Positions 52,486-61,170 are shown, counted from the first letter of the stretch. The stretch is 64,000 nucleotides of DNA from CAIJXJ01 sp964445115 (GCA_964445115.1 CAYUJU010000009.1:7463-71462), one strand, 5' to 3'. The notes: generated by a model from the letters alone, not told the origin. A program made the numbers and translations.

Positions 52486-52499
52486 ATGTTTATAAACAT
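52486..52499. promoter_or_regulatory. Perfect palindrome ATGTTTATAAACAT
   Basis: A 14-base perfect palindrome in the divergent promoter region between the unrecognised basic protein and tnsAB. Likely repressor binding site; the regulator is unknown. Confidence 0.45.
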
Positions 52500-52550
52500 G
52501 ACTATTGACTTTGCTCTTGACTATGCTTCGACCTGTTGTAACGTGGATTT

Positions 52551-52701
52551 CAGGTGACGCGAAATGGGTTCGCGAACGACCTGATAAACCCGCCGCCGAA
52601 CGCGGCGATTTGAAAGGAGGGCACGGGAAAGGAAAGCGAGGGTAGTGCCTCGCGGGGGACGAAAAAGAAAACGGCCTGGAGTTGCAGCTCCAAGCCGTTT
52701 T
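52551..52701 (+). ncRNA. Multi-hairpin leader upstream of tnsAB
   Basis: Four consecutive stems: A, CAGGT-CGCGAA / TTCGCG-ACCTG (52551-52583); B, CGCCGC / GCGGCG (52591-52607); C, GCGAGG / CCTCGC (52636-52653); D, AAAACGGC-TGGAG / CTCCA-GCCGTTTT (52668-52701), terminator-like with only four T. Could be a regulatory leader, attenuator or small RNA. No known family recognised. Confidence 0.45.
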
Positions 52702-52902
52702 GATGAACCTATCCAGTCGCACCGGATATGAGTTCATTCTACGTCCGCACGGTGCCAAGTCAATAGCGCCGGGACGCCAGCTTAAGCCACCCTGCACCCA
52801 CAAGCCACCTGCTCCGGCGAAAACCGCCGCCAGGGGCCACGGGCCGACTCACGCCGAAAATCCCGACTTCCTCCCGATCCAACCACGGAAAGGAGAAGCG
52901 AA

Positions 52903-55548
52903 ATGTTGCAAGAAAATGCGCTGGACGCATTGCTGCGCCGGCATGAAATCACCGAGGAGGGGCTGCGCCTCGTCAGGGCCATACGCAAGAGCGATCCGTC
53001 GCGCCGAACGCGCAGCGGCCCCAAGAATGTGGCTTGTCGCTACCCCAGCAAGAAGATGGAGCTCACCATTCAGGCCGAGAGCCACACCAACGAGCTCGCC
53101 GCCCTTTATGAGTGGGACCATGACGAGGTCACGGAGGAATTCTACGACCAGCCGCCGAGAATCAAGCTGAACTACCGTGCCAAAAGCGGGCGCATGGTGC
53201 ATCCGCTGCACACCCCGGACTACTTCGTCATCCGGCATGACTGGATGGGCTGGGTGGAATGCAAGACCGAGGAGCAGCTGGTCAAGCTGGCCGAAACCCA
53301 GCCAGGCCGCTACCAGCGTGATGCCGATGGCGAGTGGCGCTGTCCTCCCGGTGAAACCTATGCTGCTCAATTCGGGCTGGTCTACAAGGTGCGTTCGTCC
53401 CGAGAGAACGACTGGATCCTGTTGCGAAATCTGGTATTCCTCTCGGATTACCTCGATGCGGATTGTCCGCCGCCGACAGGTGAACAGCGCGGGATCGCCG
53501 AGCAGTTGTTTAGCGAGCAGCCGTGGATGCCGTTGATTGACTTGGTACGCGCGGATACCGGACTGCCGGCTGACGCGGTGTACAAGATGATCGCGGACGG
53601 CGACCTGTATTTTTCCATGAGTTCGCAGCCGATGTCGGAGCTGGAATACGCCATCGTCTACCGGGACGAGATCGCCGCGGAGGCCTACCGCCTGCAGTCC
53701 CAGCCAGCAGCGGCAAGGTTCGACGCTGCCGCGCCTGTCGACATCGAGCCGGGCGGTAGTCTGCTCTGGGCCGGCACGCCATGGCGTGTTGAGAACATCG
53801 GGGGCGGCATGGTGTTCCTACGCAACGCGGAGGGTTTTGCCAGCCACTTGCGCAGGGAAGACCTGGACCAGTACCTCCGTGAGGGGCTCGTCACTGGGCT
53901 GCCGCAGGACGATGATGGTGGCCGTGGACTGCCTGCTATGGAGGCGCTGGCCGGCGCCGGTCCCGCCGCGATGCGCGAGGCGGTCGAGCGCTACCGGCTG
54001 CTGTTCCCTGAGTGCGGTAAGCCTAGCACCATCAACCGATGCCTGCGTACCGTAAAGCGCCTGCGCAAGCAATTCCGCGAAGCCGAGCTGCTGCACGGCA
54101 ACGGCATGGTCGGCTTGTACCCGCAGACCCAGCGCCGGGGCAACCGCTGCCGCAAGCTTGACGAGGCCGTGATCGGGATCATGAAGGAGGTCATCCATGA
54201 GAAATATCTTGTGCCGCACCGCCCAACCGGCAAGGGCGCGTATGGCGAGGCGGTGCTGCGCTGCAAGGAGGCAGGTCTGGTGCCCCCGAGCGCCAAGGCG
54301 TTCCGCGCGGAGATCAACCGCGTCAGCCGCTACGAGCAGGAACTGAAGCGTTCCGGCAAGCGGGCCGCCTATACCTTCGAGGAATTCCATTGGCGCCTGG
54401 ACATGACGACGCCGCGCCACGGGGAGAGGCCGTTTGACATCGCCCATATCGACCATACGCAGCTCGATATCGAGGTGGCCGACCGCCGTTACGGCAAGGT
54501 GTTCGAGCGGCCATGGCTGAGCGTGATGCTGGATGCCTATTCCCGCGAACCACTGGCGTATTGGATCAGCTTCGATGAGCCGAGCCATATCAGCTGCATG
54601 ATGTTGATCAAGATATGCGTGAGGAACCACGGCAGGGTTCCGCGCGTCCTGGTCCTGGACGGCGGATCGGAGTTCGATAGCGTGTATTTCGAGACGCTGA
54701 TCGCCCATCTCAAGATACTGAAGAAATCGCGCGCAAAGTCCAAGGCGCGATATGGCTCAGTGCTGGAGCGCTTCTTCGGCACCAACAACACGCAGCTGGT
54801 CCACAATTTGCGCGGCAACACCCAGGCCACCAAGACGCCGCGCCAGTGCACGCCGTCGCACGACCCGCGCAAGCACGCGTCATGGACACTGGGCGGATTG
54901 CACGAGGCATTCGGCGACTGGCTGGATCAGGTTTACCGCGTCAACGAGCACCCGGCGCTGGGTGTCAGCCCGGCAGAAGCCTTTGCAACCGGCATGCTGG
55001 ATTATGGTAACCGGGCGCATAAGCGTATTCCCTACACCCGGGATTTTGAGCTGCTGTGCATGCCCAGCACATCCAAGGGCACTGCCAAGATCGATCCAGT
55101 TGGCGGCATCAAGGTCAATTACCGGCGGTACTGGTGCGCGGAATTCCGCGACCATTCCGTGCATCGAAAGTCGGTGCCGGTGCGTTACGACCCGCAGGAT
55201 GCCTCCCGCGCATTCGCCTACGTCGGGGGACGCTGGGTGGAGTGCAGGTCGGAGCTGGCCGAGGTCTTCGCGCGGCGTAGCGTGAAAGAAATCGCCCTGA
55301 TCACGCAGGAGATTCGAGCGCGTGACCGTGAGATGGGGCGTAACGGCCAAGTTACCTCCGAGCGCATTGCGCAGTTCCTGCGTGACGCCGACGGGCGCGA
55401 GAAGGTCCAGCGCCAGCAATGGCGGGACCAGGAGCGTAGCGACGCCTATGGCGAGCCGGGATCATTCGATGCCCGGGACTTCGACATGCCGCCGGCCAAC
55501 GGTTCCGGCTGGGATGACATCCAACCAAGTGTTTACGGGGATTTCTGA
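52903..55548 (+). CDS. tnsAB: TnsA-TnsB fusion transposase of a Tn7-like element
   Basis: An 881-residue fusion. The N-terminal ~160 residues are a TnsA-type restriction-like endonuclease, with E64, D106 in HTPDYFV and E119-x-K121 in VECKTE as the catalytic set. The rest is a TnsB-type DDE integrase: D517 (AHIDHTQLD), D586 (VLVLDGGSEFD) and E622 (LERFFG), with D-35-E spacing, plus a Mu-type C-terminal beta barrel. Together they cut both strands at the transposon ends, giving cut-and-paste movement. GGAAAGGAG precedes ATG 52903. All catalytic residues appear intact. Confidence 0.93.
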   Translation: MLQENALDALLRRHEITEEGLRLVRAIRKSDPSRRTRSGPKNVACRYPSKKMELTIQAESHTNELAALYEWDHDEVTEEFYDQPPRIKLNYRAKSGRMVHPLHTPDYFVIRHDWMGWVECKTEEQLVKLAETQPGRYQRDADGEWRCPPGETYAAQFGLVYKVRSSRENDWILLRNLVFLSDYLDADCPPPTGEQRGIAEQLFSEQPWMPLIDLVRADTGLPADAVYKMIADGDLYFSMSSQPMSELEYAIVYRDEIAAEAYRLQSQPAAARFDAAAPVDIEPGGSLLWAGTPWRVENIGGGMVFLRNAEGFASHLRREDLDQYLREGLVTGLPQDDDGGRGLPAMEALAGAGPAAMREAVERYRLLFPECGKPSTINRCLRTVKRLRKQFREAELLHGNGMVGLYPQTQRRGNRCRKLDEAVIGIMKEVIHEKYLVPHRPTGKGAYGEAVLRCKEAGLVPPSAKAFRAEINRVSRYEQELKRSGKRAAYTFEEFHWRLDMTTPRHGERPFDIAHIDHTQLDIEVADRRYGKVFERPWLSVMLDAYSREPLAYWISFDEPSHISCMMLIKICVRNHGRVPRVLVLDGGSEFDSVYFETLIAHLKILKKSRAKSKARYGSVLERFFGTNNTQLVHNLRGNTQATKTPRQCTPSHDPRKHASWTLGGLHEAFGDWLDQVYRVNEHPALGVSPAEAFATGMLDYGNRAHKRIPYTRDFELLCMPSTSKGTAKIDPVGGIKVNYRRYWCAEFRDHSVHRKSVPVRYDPQDASRAFAYVGGRWVECRSELAEVFARRSVKEIALITQEIRARDREMGRNGQVTSERIAQFLRDADGREKVQRQQWRDQERSDAYGEPGSFDARDFDMPPANGSGWDDIQPSVYGDF

Positions 55549-55550
55549 TC

Positions 55551-56732
55551 ATGAACACTAATATCCAAGAACGTTTCCCGGAGGAACTGCTGCAGGCCTC
55601 CGTCGATACGCGCAAGGCCTATTTCTTCAGCAAGACCATCAATCATCCGCGCTTGGAGAAAGCGCGGCTCGATACCTTGGCGCTGATCGGCAACGATGCC
55701 GGGCCGGACATCATCATCGTGTCCGGCCCGACCGGGGTGGGTAAGACCACGCTCGCCCGCAAGATCGAGGAAAGCCTGTTGGAGGCCTACAGCGACCGCA
55801 TGGAGCGCGACAAGGGGTTGCTGCCGGTGTTGCGCGTGGACGCGGTGGCAACCGACACGGACGACAAGAGGTTTGACTGGAAGGACTTCTACACCCGGTT
55901 GCTACAGGCCTTCGACGAACCCTGCATAGCGCAAAAGCAGCTGTTCGAGGACAGTATCCATATCGAGCGCCCCTTGTTTCTCAACGCTTCGATGAACTCG
56001 CCGGCGGCGTTGAAGCGCTCCGCCGAGAAGACCATGCACAATCGCAAGCTGCGAGTGCTTGTGATCGACGAAGCCAACCACATGTTCATGGCGGAGCAGC
56101 AGGTATGCCAGCAGTTCGAGCGTATCAAGTCGTTGTCGTTGCGGAGCAAGGCCACCATTGTTCTGGTCGGAACCTACGACCTCCTGCGGATACTGGAGCA
56201 GAGCGCCCAACTCGTCAGACGCAGCCGGGTCGTACATATGTCGCGCTACGACGACTATAGCCTGGATGACAAGAAGGCGTTTTATTCCGCGCTGTATTCG
56301 TTCCAGCGCCACATGCCGTTCCCGGAGGCACCGCAACTGCACCGCGAGGCGGAGTATTTCTATCTCAAGTCGGCCGGCTGCGTGGGCATTCTCAAGGACT
56401 GGCTGGACATGGTGGTGGAGAACGCACTGGAGGCTGGCTTGGAAACCATTGATAAGGAGTATGCGGATAAATACGCGCTTTCCAACGTCAGTCTCAAAAC
56501 CGTACTGGAGGAGGCATTCATCGGGGAAAATAAACTCAAGGATATTGATCTCGCCGAGCTACGCAAGCTGCTCAAAAAGCAACGCGCCGGACTTGAGAAG
56601 CCAGTGGCGGACAAACCAGCCACTCCCGCCCCGAAAGACAAGCAGCCCAAGAAAAAAGGGGTGACCAAGCAGATCGCCAAGCGCAACCCGAAACGCGACC
56701 CGGTGGGAGTCCAGCATGGACTTGCACTCTGA
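55551..56732 (+). CDS. tnsC: TnsC/TniB-type AAA+ transposition regulator
   Basis: A 393-residue ATPase that links the target selector to the transposase. Walker A GPTGVGKTT is at residues 59-67, Walker B VIDEANHM at 171-178, and a sensor segment VLVGTYDLL follows. The C-terminal ~60 residues are Lys/Pro-rich and probably contact DNA or TnsAB. The start lies two bases after the tnsAB stop; the 3' end overlaps tniQ by 17 bases. Full length for the family. Confidence 0.92.
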   Translation: MNTNIQERFPEELLQASVDTRKAYFFSKTINHPRLEKARLDTLALIGNDAGPDIIIVSGPTGVGKTTLARKIEESLLEAYSDRMERDKGLLPVLRVDAVATDTDDKRFDWKDFYTRLLQAFDEPCIAQKQLFEDSIHIERPLFLNASMNSPAALKRSAEKTMHNRKLRVLVIDEANHMFMAEQQVCQQFERIKSLSLRSKATIVLVGTYDLLRILEQSAQLVRRSRVVHMSRYDDYSLDDKKAFYSALYSFQRHMPFPEAPQLHREAEYFYLKSAGCVGILKDWLDMVVENALEAGLETIDKEYADKYALSNVSLKTVLEEAFIGENKLKDIDLAELRKLLKKQRAGLEKPVADKPATPAPKDKQPKKKGVTKQIAKRNPKRDPVGVQHGLAL

Positions 56733-58077
56733 GGTTTACGTTGAGCCAGATGCGCCGGCAATCCGGAGGCCGCTGCGTAGCCGGCTGTTTGCGCTGGAGC
56801 CGATCGGTCTCGGGACTGCGGATTGCGAGGGATTGATTTCCTATCTGGTGCGGCTGGCCAGGGAGCATTCGGTCGATGCGCGGGTGTTGTTCCGGGAGGA
56901 GGTATTCCGGCAATGCGGCAACCTTGGCGGGTTGCGCTACCCCATCTTCTTCAATGGGGATGCCAGGTCAGTCAATGGTCTGGGTGTCTACGCCAGGGTG
57001 TTCTCGCATGCCGCCGGTGAGATGACGTCGCGCGAGGACCTGCAATTGCTGACGACGTTGCCGTGGCAGGGGATGTTCCCTGAAAAGGGTGCCGGCCTCA
57101 TATCCCGACATCCGAGGTGGTGTAAGCCCTGCCTGCGCGAACGTCGCTTACGCGCGGAAGGGTCGTATTTCCCGCTGGCGTGGTCGCTGGAGCTGCATAC
57201 CGTCTGCGGCAGGCACGGCATCAGGCTTAGCGACAGTTGTCCCCGGTGCGGCCGCCGACAGCCTATCATCCCGTTCGCGCCATACCTCCATAGGTGCGCC
57301 TACTGCAACGGGTGGCTGGCAGCGGAAAGCAGGACGGATCGTCCTGTCGATGCGAAGGGCTGGGAGCTATGGCTGTCCAGCGCTATCGGTGACATGATCG
57401 CGCACAATCACAATGCTGGGGCGTGTGCGACCGGCGAGGCGTTCCGCTCATTGCTGCCTGCATTGGTCGACCGGCATGCCGATGGGGAGAAAAAGCGTTT
57501 CTCGAAACTGCTGGGGATGACCGAAACCACCATGAGCTGCTGGATCACCAAGGGGAAAAAGCCGACATTCCCGCAATTCCTGAAGTTGTGCCATGGGCTC
57601 GAGGTGATGCCATCGGAACTCTTCAATATACCGGACTCGAAATCCGGAGATGGGGGCGAGGCCGCACGGTTGCCGCTAGAGCTGCGTCCCATCAAATCCA
57701 AGGTTGGCCGCCGCGGTCTGGACAAATCCGGCATCGCAAGGGCATTGAAAAAGATTGTCGCTGACGACGAGGATTGCCGGCCGTTGGTGGAGATTGCGGA
57801 AAACCTCGGAGTCACCTCCCGCTACCTCCGGTACTGGTTTGCCGAGCCCTGCCACCGGATCACGTCCAAGCGGAAAAAATACCTCACTTCACTTGCCAGG
57901 GAAACATGCGAATTCCGTAAAAAAGAAGTCAGGAACGCAACCTTGCGCATCTTCTGCCGTGGAATCTACCCGAGCAAGGGCATGGTTTCCGCGGCAATCA
58001 AACCGCTCAAGATATACCTGCAATCGCCCGAACTGCGGGCTGCATACAAAAAAGCCCTGAAGGATATTCAGGGCTGA
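56716..58077 (+). CDS. tniQ: TniQ/TnsD-type target selector
   Basis: A 453-residue target-site protein. The N-terminal TniQ domain ends in zinc fingers: RWCKPCLRER, then VCGRHGIRLSDSCPRCGRR and HRCAYCNGW. After that comes an XRE-like helix-turn-helix (about residues 260-310, RFSKLLGMTETTMSCWITKGKKP) and a C-terminal DNA-binding-like tail with another possible helix-turn-helix (LVEIAENLGVTSRYLRYWF). Long TniQ proteins of the TnsD kind bind a fixed chromosomal site. The tRNA-Pro gene 143 bases away is the obvious candidate target. Confidence 0.88.
   Translation: MDLHSEVYVEPDAPAIRRPLRSRLFALEPIGLGTADCEGLISYLVRLAREHSVDARVLFREEVFRQCGNLGGLRYPIFFNGDARSVNGLGVYARVFSHAAGEMTSREDLQLLTTLPWQGMFPEKGAGLISRHPRWCKPCLRERRLRAEGSYFPLAWSLELHTVCGRHGIRLSDSCPRCGRRQPIIPFAPYLHRCAYCNGWLAAESRTDRPVDAKGWELWLSSAIGDMIAHNHNAGACATGEAFRSLLPALVDRHADGEKKRFSKLLGMTETTMSCWITKGKKPTFPQFLKLCHGLEVMPSELFNIPDSKSGDGGEAARLPLELRPIKSKVGRRGLDKSGIARALKKIVADDEDCRPLVEIAENLGVTSRYLRYWFAEPCHRITSKRKKYLTSLARETCEFRKKEVRNATLRIFCRGIYPSKGMVSAAIKPLKIYLQSPELRAAYKKALKDIQG
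58054..58074 (+). terminator. Hairpin at the tniQ stop
   Basis: GCCCTGAA / TTCAGGGC with a five-base loop overlapping the stop codon; no T-run, so a weak terminator or mRNA-stabilising stem. Confidence 0.45.
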
Positions 58078-58124
58078 TTCTGTTTAGGAATGCGTGCTGG
58101 GTGATTTTGTGACCAGTATCGGAA

Positions 58125-58193
58125 GCATAAAATGTCACCTGCTAAAGGGAACCATAAAGTGTCATCTGGGGACATTTTATGGGTACAGTCACA
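58125..58193. repeat. Probable right end of the Tn7-like element
   Basis: Three related 17-18-base sites: GCATAAAATGTCACCTG (58125), CCATAAAGTGTCATCTG (58152) and an inverted CCCATAAAATGTCCCCAG (58183 to 58166). The DNA then ends GGGTACAGTCACA at 58193, consistent with a TGT...ACA terminus. This is how TnsB-binding sites cluster at Tn7-like ends. An IS21-type terminal remnant is an alternative reading. Confidence 0.6.
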
Positions 58194-58219
58194 GATGCTG
58201 CGGGAACCCGCATGGATAT

Positions 58220-58296
58220 TGGTCGGGGTGAGAGGATTCGAACCTCCGGCCTCTACGTCCCGAACGTAGCGCTCTACCAGGCTAAGCTACACCCCG
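58220..58296 (-). tRNA. tRNA-Pro (anticodon CGG)
   Basis: A complete 77-base cloverleaf on the minus strand: acceptor CGGGGTG / CACCCCG, D arm, anticodon stem CTACG / CGTAG with loop TTCGGGA (anticodon CGG), T arm GGAGG-TTCGAAT-CCTCT, discriminator A and encoded CCA. Its 3' end faces the transposon end 26 bases away, so the gene is intact and the insertion lies just downstream of it. Confidence 0.97.
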
Positions 58297-58316
58297 AAAT
58301 ACTGCGGATAACGACT

Positions 58317-59324
58317 TTAGAAGTTGCGGTGAACTGCAAAGGACGACAATTCTACCAGAGCTTCTTTGTGATTTGAAGCCTTCAGGTGCGAAATTGCACG
58401 GCATCCTGCCTCTGCCTCGCGTTGCGCCAGCGCCTTGACGTACTCCAGCGCCCCTGTGTCTTTGACGGTTTGCATAACGCGATCCAAGTCGTCCAGGCCG
58501 CCCTGCTCGATGGCGTGGCGGACCAGATTGGCCTGCTCCGAGGTGCCGTGGCGCATGGCGTACAGCAGAGGCATGGTGGGTTTTCCCTCGGCGAGGTCGT
58601 CGCCCAGGTTTTTGCCGATCTCGAGACTGTCTCCACTGAAATCGAGTACATCGTCAATCAGCTGAAAGGCGGTGCCGAGGCGCATGCCGTATTCGGCCAT
58701 TGCGGCTTCATCCTGCGTAGTGGCGCCGCTGATGATGGCGCCCAATCGGGTGGCGGCTTCGAACAGTTTTGCGGTCTTGTACTGGATGACCTTGAGATAG
58801 GCCTCGTCGGTCACATCCGCGTTGTGACAGTTAAGTAACTGCAGCACTTCGCCCTCGGCGATGATGTTGGTCGCGTCGGCCAGGACTTCCATGATGCGCA
58901 TGTTTTCCAGTCCAACCATCATTTGGAAGGCGCGTGTATAAATAAAGTCCCCTACCAGGACGCTGGCGGGGTTGCCGAACATGGTATTCGCGGTGGGATT
59001 GCCGCGCCGCATGGTGGACTCGTCGACGACGTCGTCGTGCAGGAGCGTGGCAGTATGGATGAACTCGACTACTGCAGACATCGCGTGATGCCGATGGTCT
59101 ACGGGGGCAAAGCATCCCCCGGCAAGCAATACCAGTGCTGGGCGTAGGCGCTTGCCACCGCTGTGGATGATATATTCCGACACCTGGTTGACGAGCGCGA
59201 CTTCGGAATGCAGTCGCTGACGGATGACGGCGTCGACCTGGCGCATGTCGTCGGCGATGCAGGCTTGTATGGAATCGAGGGGCACTTGGGGTAAATCTTG
59301 TATAATTTGGCCGGATTCTAACAT
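58317..59324 (-). CDS. ispB: Octaprenyl diphosphate synthase
   Basis: Trans-prenyltransferase of 335 residues building the C40 side chain of ubiquinone. Both aspartate-rich motifs are present: LLHDDVVDE (first) and LIDDVLDF (second), with GGKRLRP binding the substrate pyrophosphate. Transcribed with tRNA-Pro on the minus strand and divergent from rplU, the usual betaproteobacterial order. It complements the ubiquinone hydroxylases at the start of the window. Confidence 0.96.
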   Translation of the reverse strand: MLESGQIIQDLPQVPLDSIQACIADDMRQVDAVIRQRLHSEVALVNQVSEYIIHSGGKRLRPALVLLAGGCFAPVDHRHHAMSAVVEFIHTATLLHDDVVDESTMRRGNPTANTMFGNPASVLVGDFIYTRAFQMMVGLENMRIMEVLADATNIIAEGEVLQLLNCHNADVTDEAYLKVIQYKTAKLFEAATRLGAIISGATTQDEAAMAEYGMRLGTAFQLIDDVLDFSGDSLEIGKNLGDDLAEGKPTMPLLYAMRHGTSEQANLVRHAIEQGGLDDLDRVMQTVKDTGALEYVKALAQREAEAGCRAISHLKASNHKEALVELSSFAVHRNF

Positions 59325-59358
59325 ACGCCAAGCGTATGACTCTGCGTAAAAAACGGCT

Positions 59359-59386
59359 TTGCATTTTCGGGGCGTTTACGTATAAT
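59359..59386 (+). promoter_or_regulatory. Promoter of rplU-rpmA
   Basis: TTGCAT (59359-59364) and TATAAT (59381-59386), 16 bases apart, 41 bases before the rplU start. A strong consensus -10, fitting ribosomal protein expression. Confidence 0.65.
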
Positions 59387-59426
59387 GCGCGGTTCTTTAG
59401 GAAGCACAAGCAAACGAGGCTTAATC

Positions 59427-59741
59427 ATGTATGCGGTCATCAAGACTGGCGGCAAGCAGTATCGCGTAGCCGCTGGCGACAAGCTCAAGGTTGAACAACT
59501 GGCAGGCGAAGTAGGTAGCGAAGTGGTCATCGACAAGGTGTTGATGGTGGCGGACGGTGACAAGGTCACCATCGGTTCCCCGCTGATCAACGGCGCGAAG
59601 GTCAAGGCTACCGTGGTTTCGCACGGTCGTCACGACAAGGTGATGATTTTCAAGATGCGTCGCCGCAAGCACTATCGCAAGACGCAAGGTCATCGCCAGA
59701 ATTACACTGAAATCCAGATCCAGAACATCGCTGCCAAGTAA
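59427..59741 (+). CDS. rplU: 50S ribosomal protein L21
   Basis: A 104-residue large-subunit protein binding 23S rRNA. Typical sequence MYAVIKTGGKQYRV at the start and GHRQNYTEIQI at the end. ATG 59427 chosen over upstream in-frame codons because it gives the universal N-terminus. Followed 25 bases later by rpmA in the conserved pair. Confidence 0.98.
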   Translation: MYAVIKTGGKQYRVAAGDKLKVEQLAGEVGSEVVIDKVLMVADGDKVTIGSPLINGAKVKATVVSHGRHDKVMIFKMRRRKHYRKTQGHRQNYTEIQIQNIAAK

Positions 59742-59766
59742 TTCGGGCAGATCAGGAGAATAAGCA

Positions 59767-60024
59767 ATGGCACACAAAAAAGCAGGCGGTAGTTCCCGTA
59801 ACGGCCGCGACTCAAACGCACAACGACTGGGCGTGAAGGCTTTCGGTGATCAGCTGGTTTCTGCCGGCAGCATCATCATCCGTCAGCGTGGTACCAAGAT
59901 GTACCCGGGCGACAACGTTGGCATGGGCAAGGATCACACCCTGTTCGCCAAGGTCGAAGGCAAGGTGGCCTTCTCCGTGAAGGGCCCGCTGCGTCACAAA
60001 ATCGTGAGCATCATCCCCGCCTAA
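59767..60024 (+). CDS. rpmA: 50S ribosomal protein L27
   Basis: An 85-residue protein near the peptidyl transferase centre. The start MAHKKAGGSSRNGRDS is the mature-type N-terminus without the cleavable extension of Firmicutes. AGGAG precedes the ATG. A terminator follows. Confidence 0.98.
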   Translation: MAHKKAGGSSRNGRDSNAQRLGVKAFGDQLVSAGSIIIRQRGTKMYPGDNVGMGKDHTLFAKVEGKVAFSVKGPLRHKIVSIIPA

Positions 60025-60044
60025 GGCGAAGATGCTTCCGCAAT

Positions 60045-60075
60045 AAAAGCCCTATCGTCAGGATAGGGCTTTTTT
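60045..60075 (+). terminator. Terminator after rpmA
   Basis: Stem AAAAGCCCTATC / GGATAGGGCTTTT with a four-base loop and six T. Confidence 0.92.
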
Positions 60076-60114
60076 GTTTATGCTGATCGCATAGAGCCGA
60101 AAGCTGATAGTCAT

Positions 60115-61170
60115 ATGAAATTCATCGACGAAGCCACGATCAAGGTCTACGCCGGCGACGGCGGCAATGGCGTTGCCACGTTCCGGCGCGAGAAATACGA
60201 GCCCATGGGTGGCCCCAGCGGCGGCGATGGCGGTCGGGGTGGGTCCATTTTTGTGATCGCCGACCGCAACATCAATACGCTGGTGGATTACCGCTACACT
60301 CGCGCGTTTCGTGCGCAGCGTGGTGAAAACGGCGCTAGCTCGGATCGCTACGGTGCCAAGGGCGAGGACATGCACTTGCGCGTGCCGGTCGGGACGGTGA
60401 TCACTGACAAGGGTACCGGACAGGTCGTGGCCGATCTGGCGCACGATGGCCAGCAGGTGCTGGTAGCCAAGGGTGGCAACGGTGGTCTGGGCAACATCCA
60501 CTTCAAATCCAGTATCAACCGCGCGCCGCGCCAATGTACCAAGGGCGAGCCGGGCGAAGAGTTCGAGCTGTATCTGGAATTGAAGGTGCTGGCGGACGTG
60601 GGGCTGCTGGGCATGCCCAACGGGGGCAAGTCGACCTTCATCCGGTCCGTCTCTGCGGCTAAGCCCAAGGTGGCGGATTATCCGTTCACCACCCTGCATC
60701 CGAATCTGGGAGTGGTCCGTGTCGATGCCAATCGCAGTTTTGTGATCGCCGATATTCCGGGACTGATTGAAGGTGCTGCCGAGGGGGCCGGGCTCGGGCA
60801 CCAGTTCCTGCGTCATCTGGCACGGACGCGTTTGTTGCTGCATATCGTCGACATCGCGCCGTTCGATGACGCAGTTGACCCCGTGCAGGAGGCGAAGGCG
60901 ATTGTCGAGGAATTGAAAAAGTATGATGAGGGCCTCTACAATAAGCCGCGCTGGCTGATCCTCAACAAGGTCGACATGCTGCCGGAGGACGAGCGCGATG
61001 CGAAGCGCGTGGCTTTCCTCAAGGCGTTCGGCTGGGATGCGCCTTCGTACTGTATCTCCGCATTGAACGGTGAGGGCACCAAGGCGCTGACCTATGCCAT
61101 CATGGATTATCTCGACGCGAATCGTATTAACCCGGAAGACGTGCAACCGCAAACGCCCGATACCGTATGA
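60115..61170 (+). CDS. obgE: GTPase ObgE/CgtA
   Basis: Essential ribosome-assembly GTPase of 351 residues. The glycine-rich Obg domain (MKFIDEATIKVYAGDGGNG) is at the N-terminus, followed by the G domain with G1 GMPNGGKST, G3 DIPGLIEGA and G4 NKVD. A short acidic C-terminal tail follows. It overlaps proB by four bases. Confidence 0.98.
   Translation: MKFIDEATIKVYAGDGGNGVATFRREKYEPMGGPSGGDGGRGGSIFVIADRNINTLVDYRYTRAFRAQRGENGASSDRYGAKGEDMHLRVPVGTVITDKGTGQVVADLAHDGQQVLVAKGGNGGLGNIHFKSSINRAPRQCTKGEPGEEFELYLELKVLADVGLLGMPNGGKSTFIRSVSAAKPKVADYPFTTLHPNLGVVRVDANRSFVIADIPGLIEGAAEGAGLGHQFLRHLARTRLLLHIVDIAPFDDAVDPVQEAKAIVEELKKYDEGLYNKPRWLILNKVDMLPEDERDAKRVAFLKAFGWDAPSYCISALNGEGTKALTYAIMDYLDANRINPEDVQPQTPDTV

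Larger units (their letters stand above)
52397..52902. other. 506-base gap with operator and hairpin leader before tnsAB
   Basis: No gene. It contains a 14-base palindrome (52486-52499), two TTGACT boxes (52505, 52517), four successive hairpins (52551-52701) and about 200 further bases before the tnsAB start with nothing recognisable. Confidence 0.6.

Noticed and set aside
35628..58192. Target duplication CAGAC / GTCAC as transposon borders
   Set aside because: The two five-base flanks do not match as a direct repeat, so the left border at 35633 is not supported.
35000..58200. CRISPR array or Cas genes of a CRISPR-guided transposon
   Set aside because: No regularly spaced repeats of 28-37 bases and no Cas-like protein were seen among the cargo genes.
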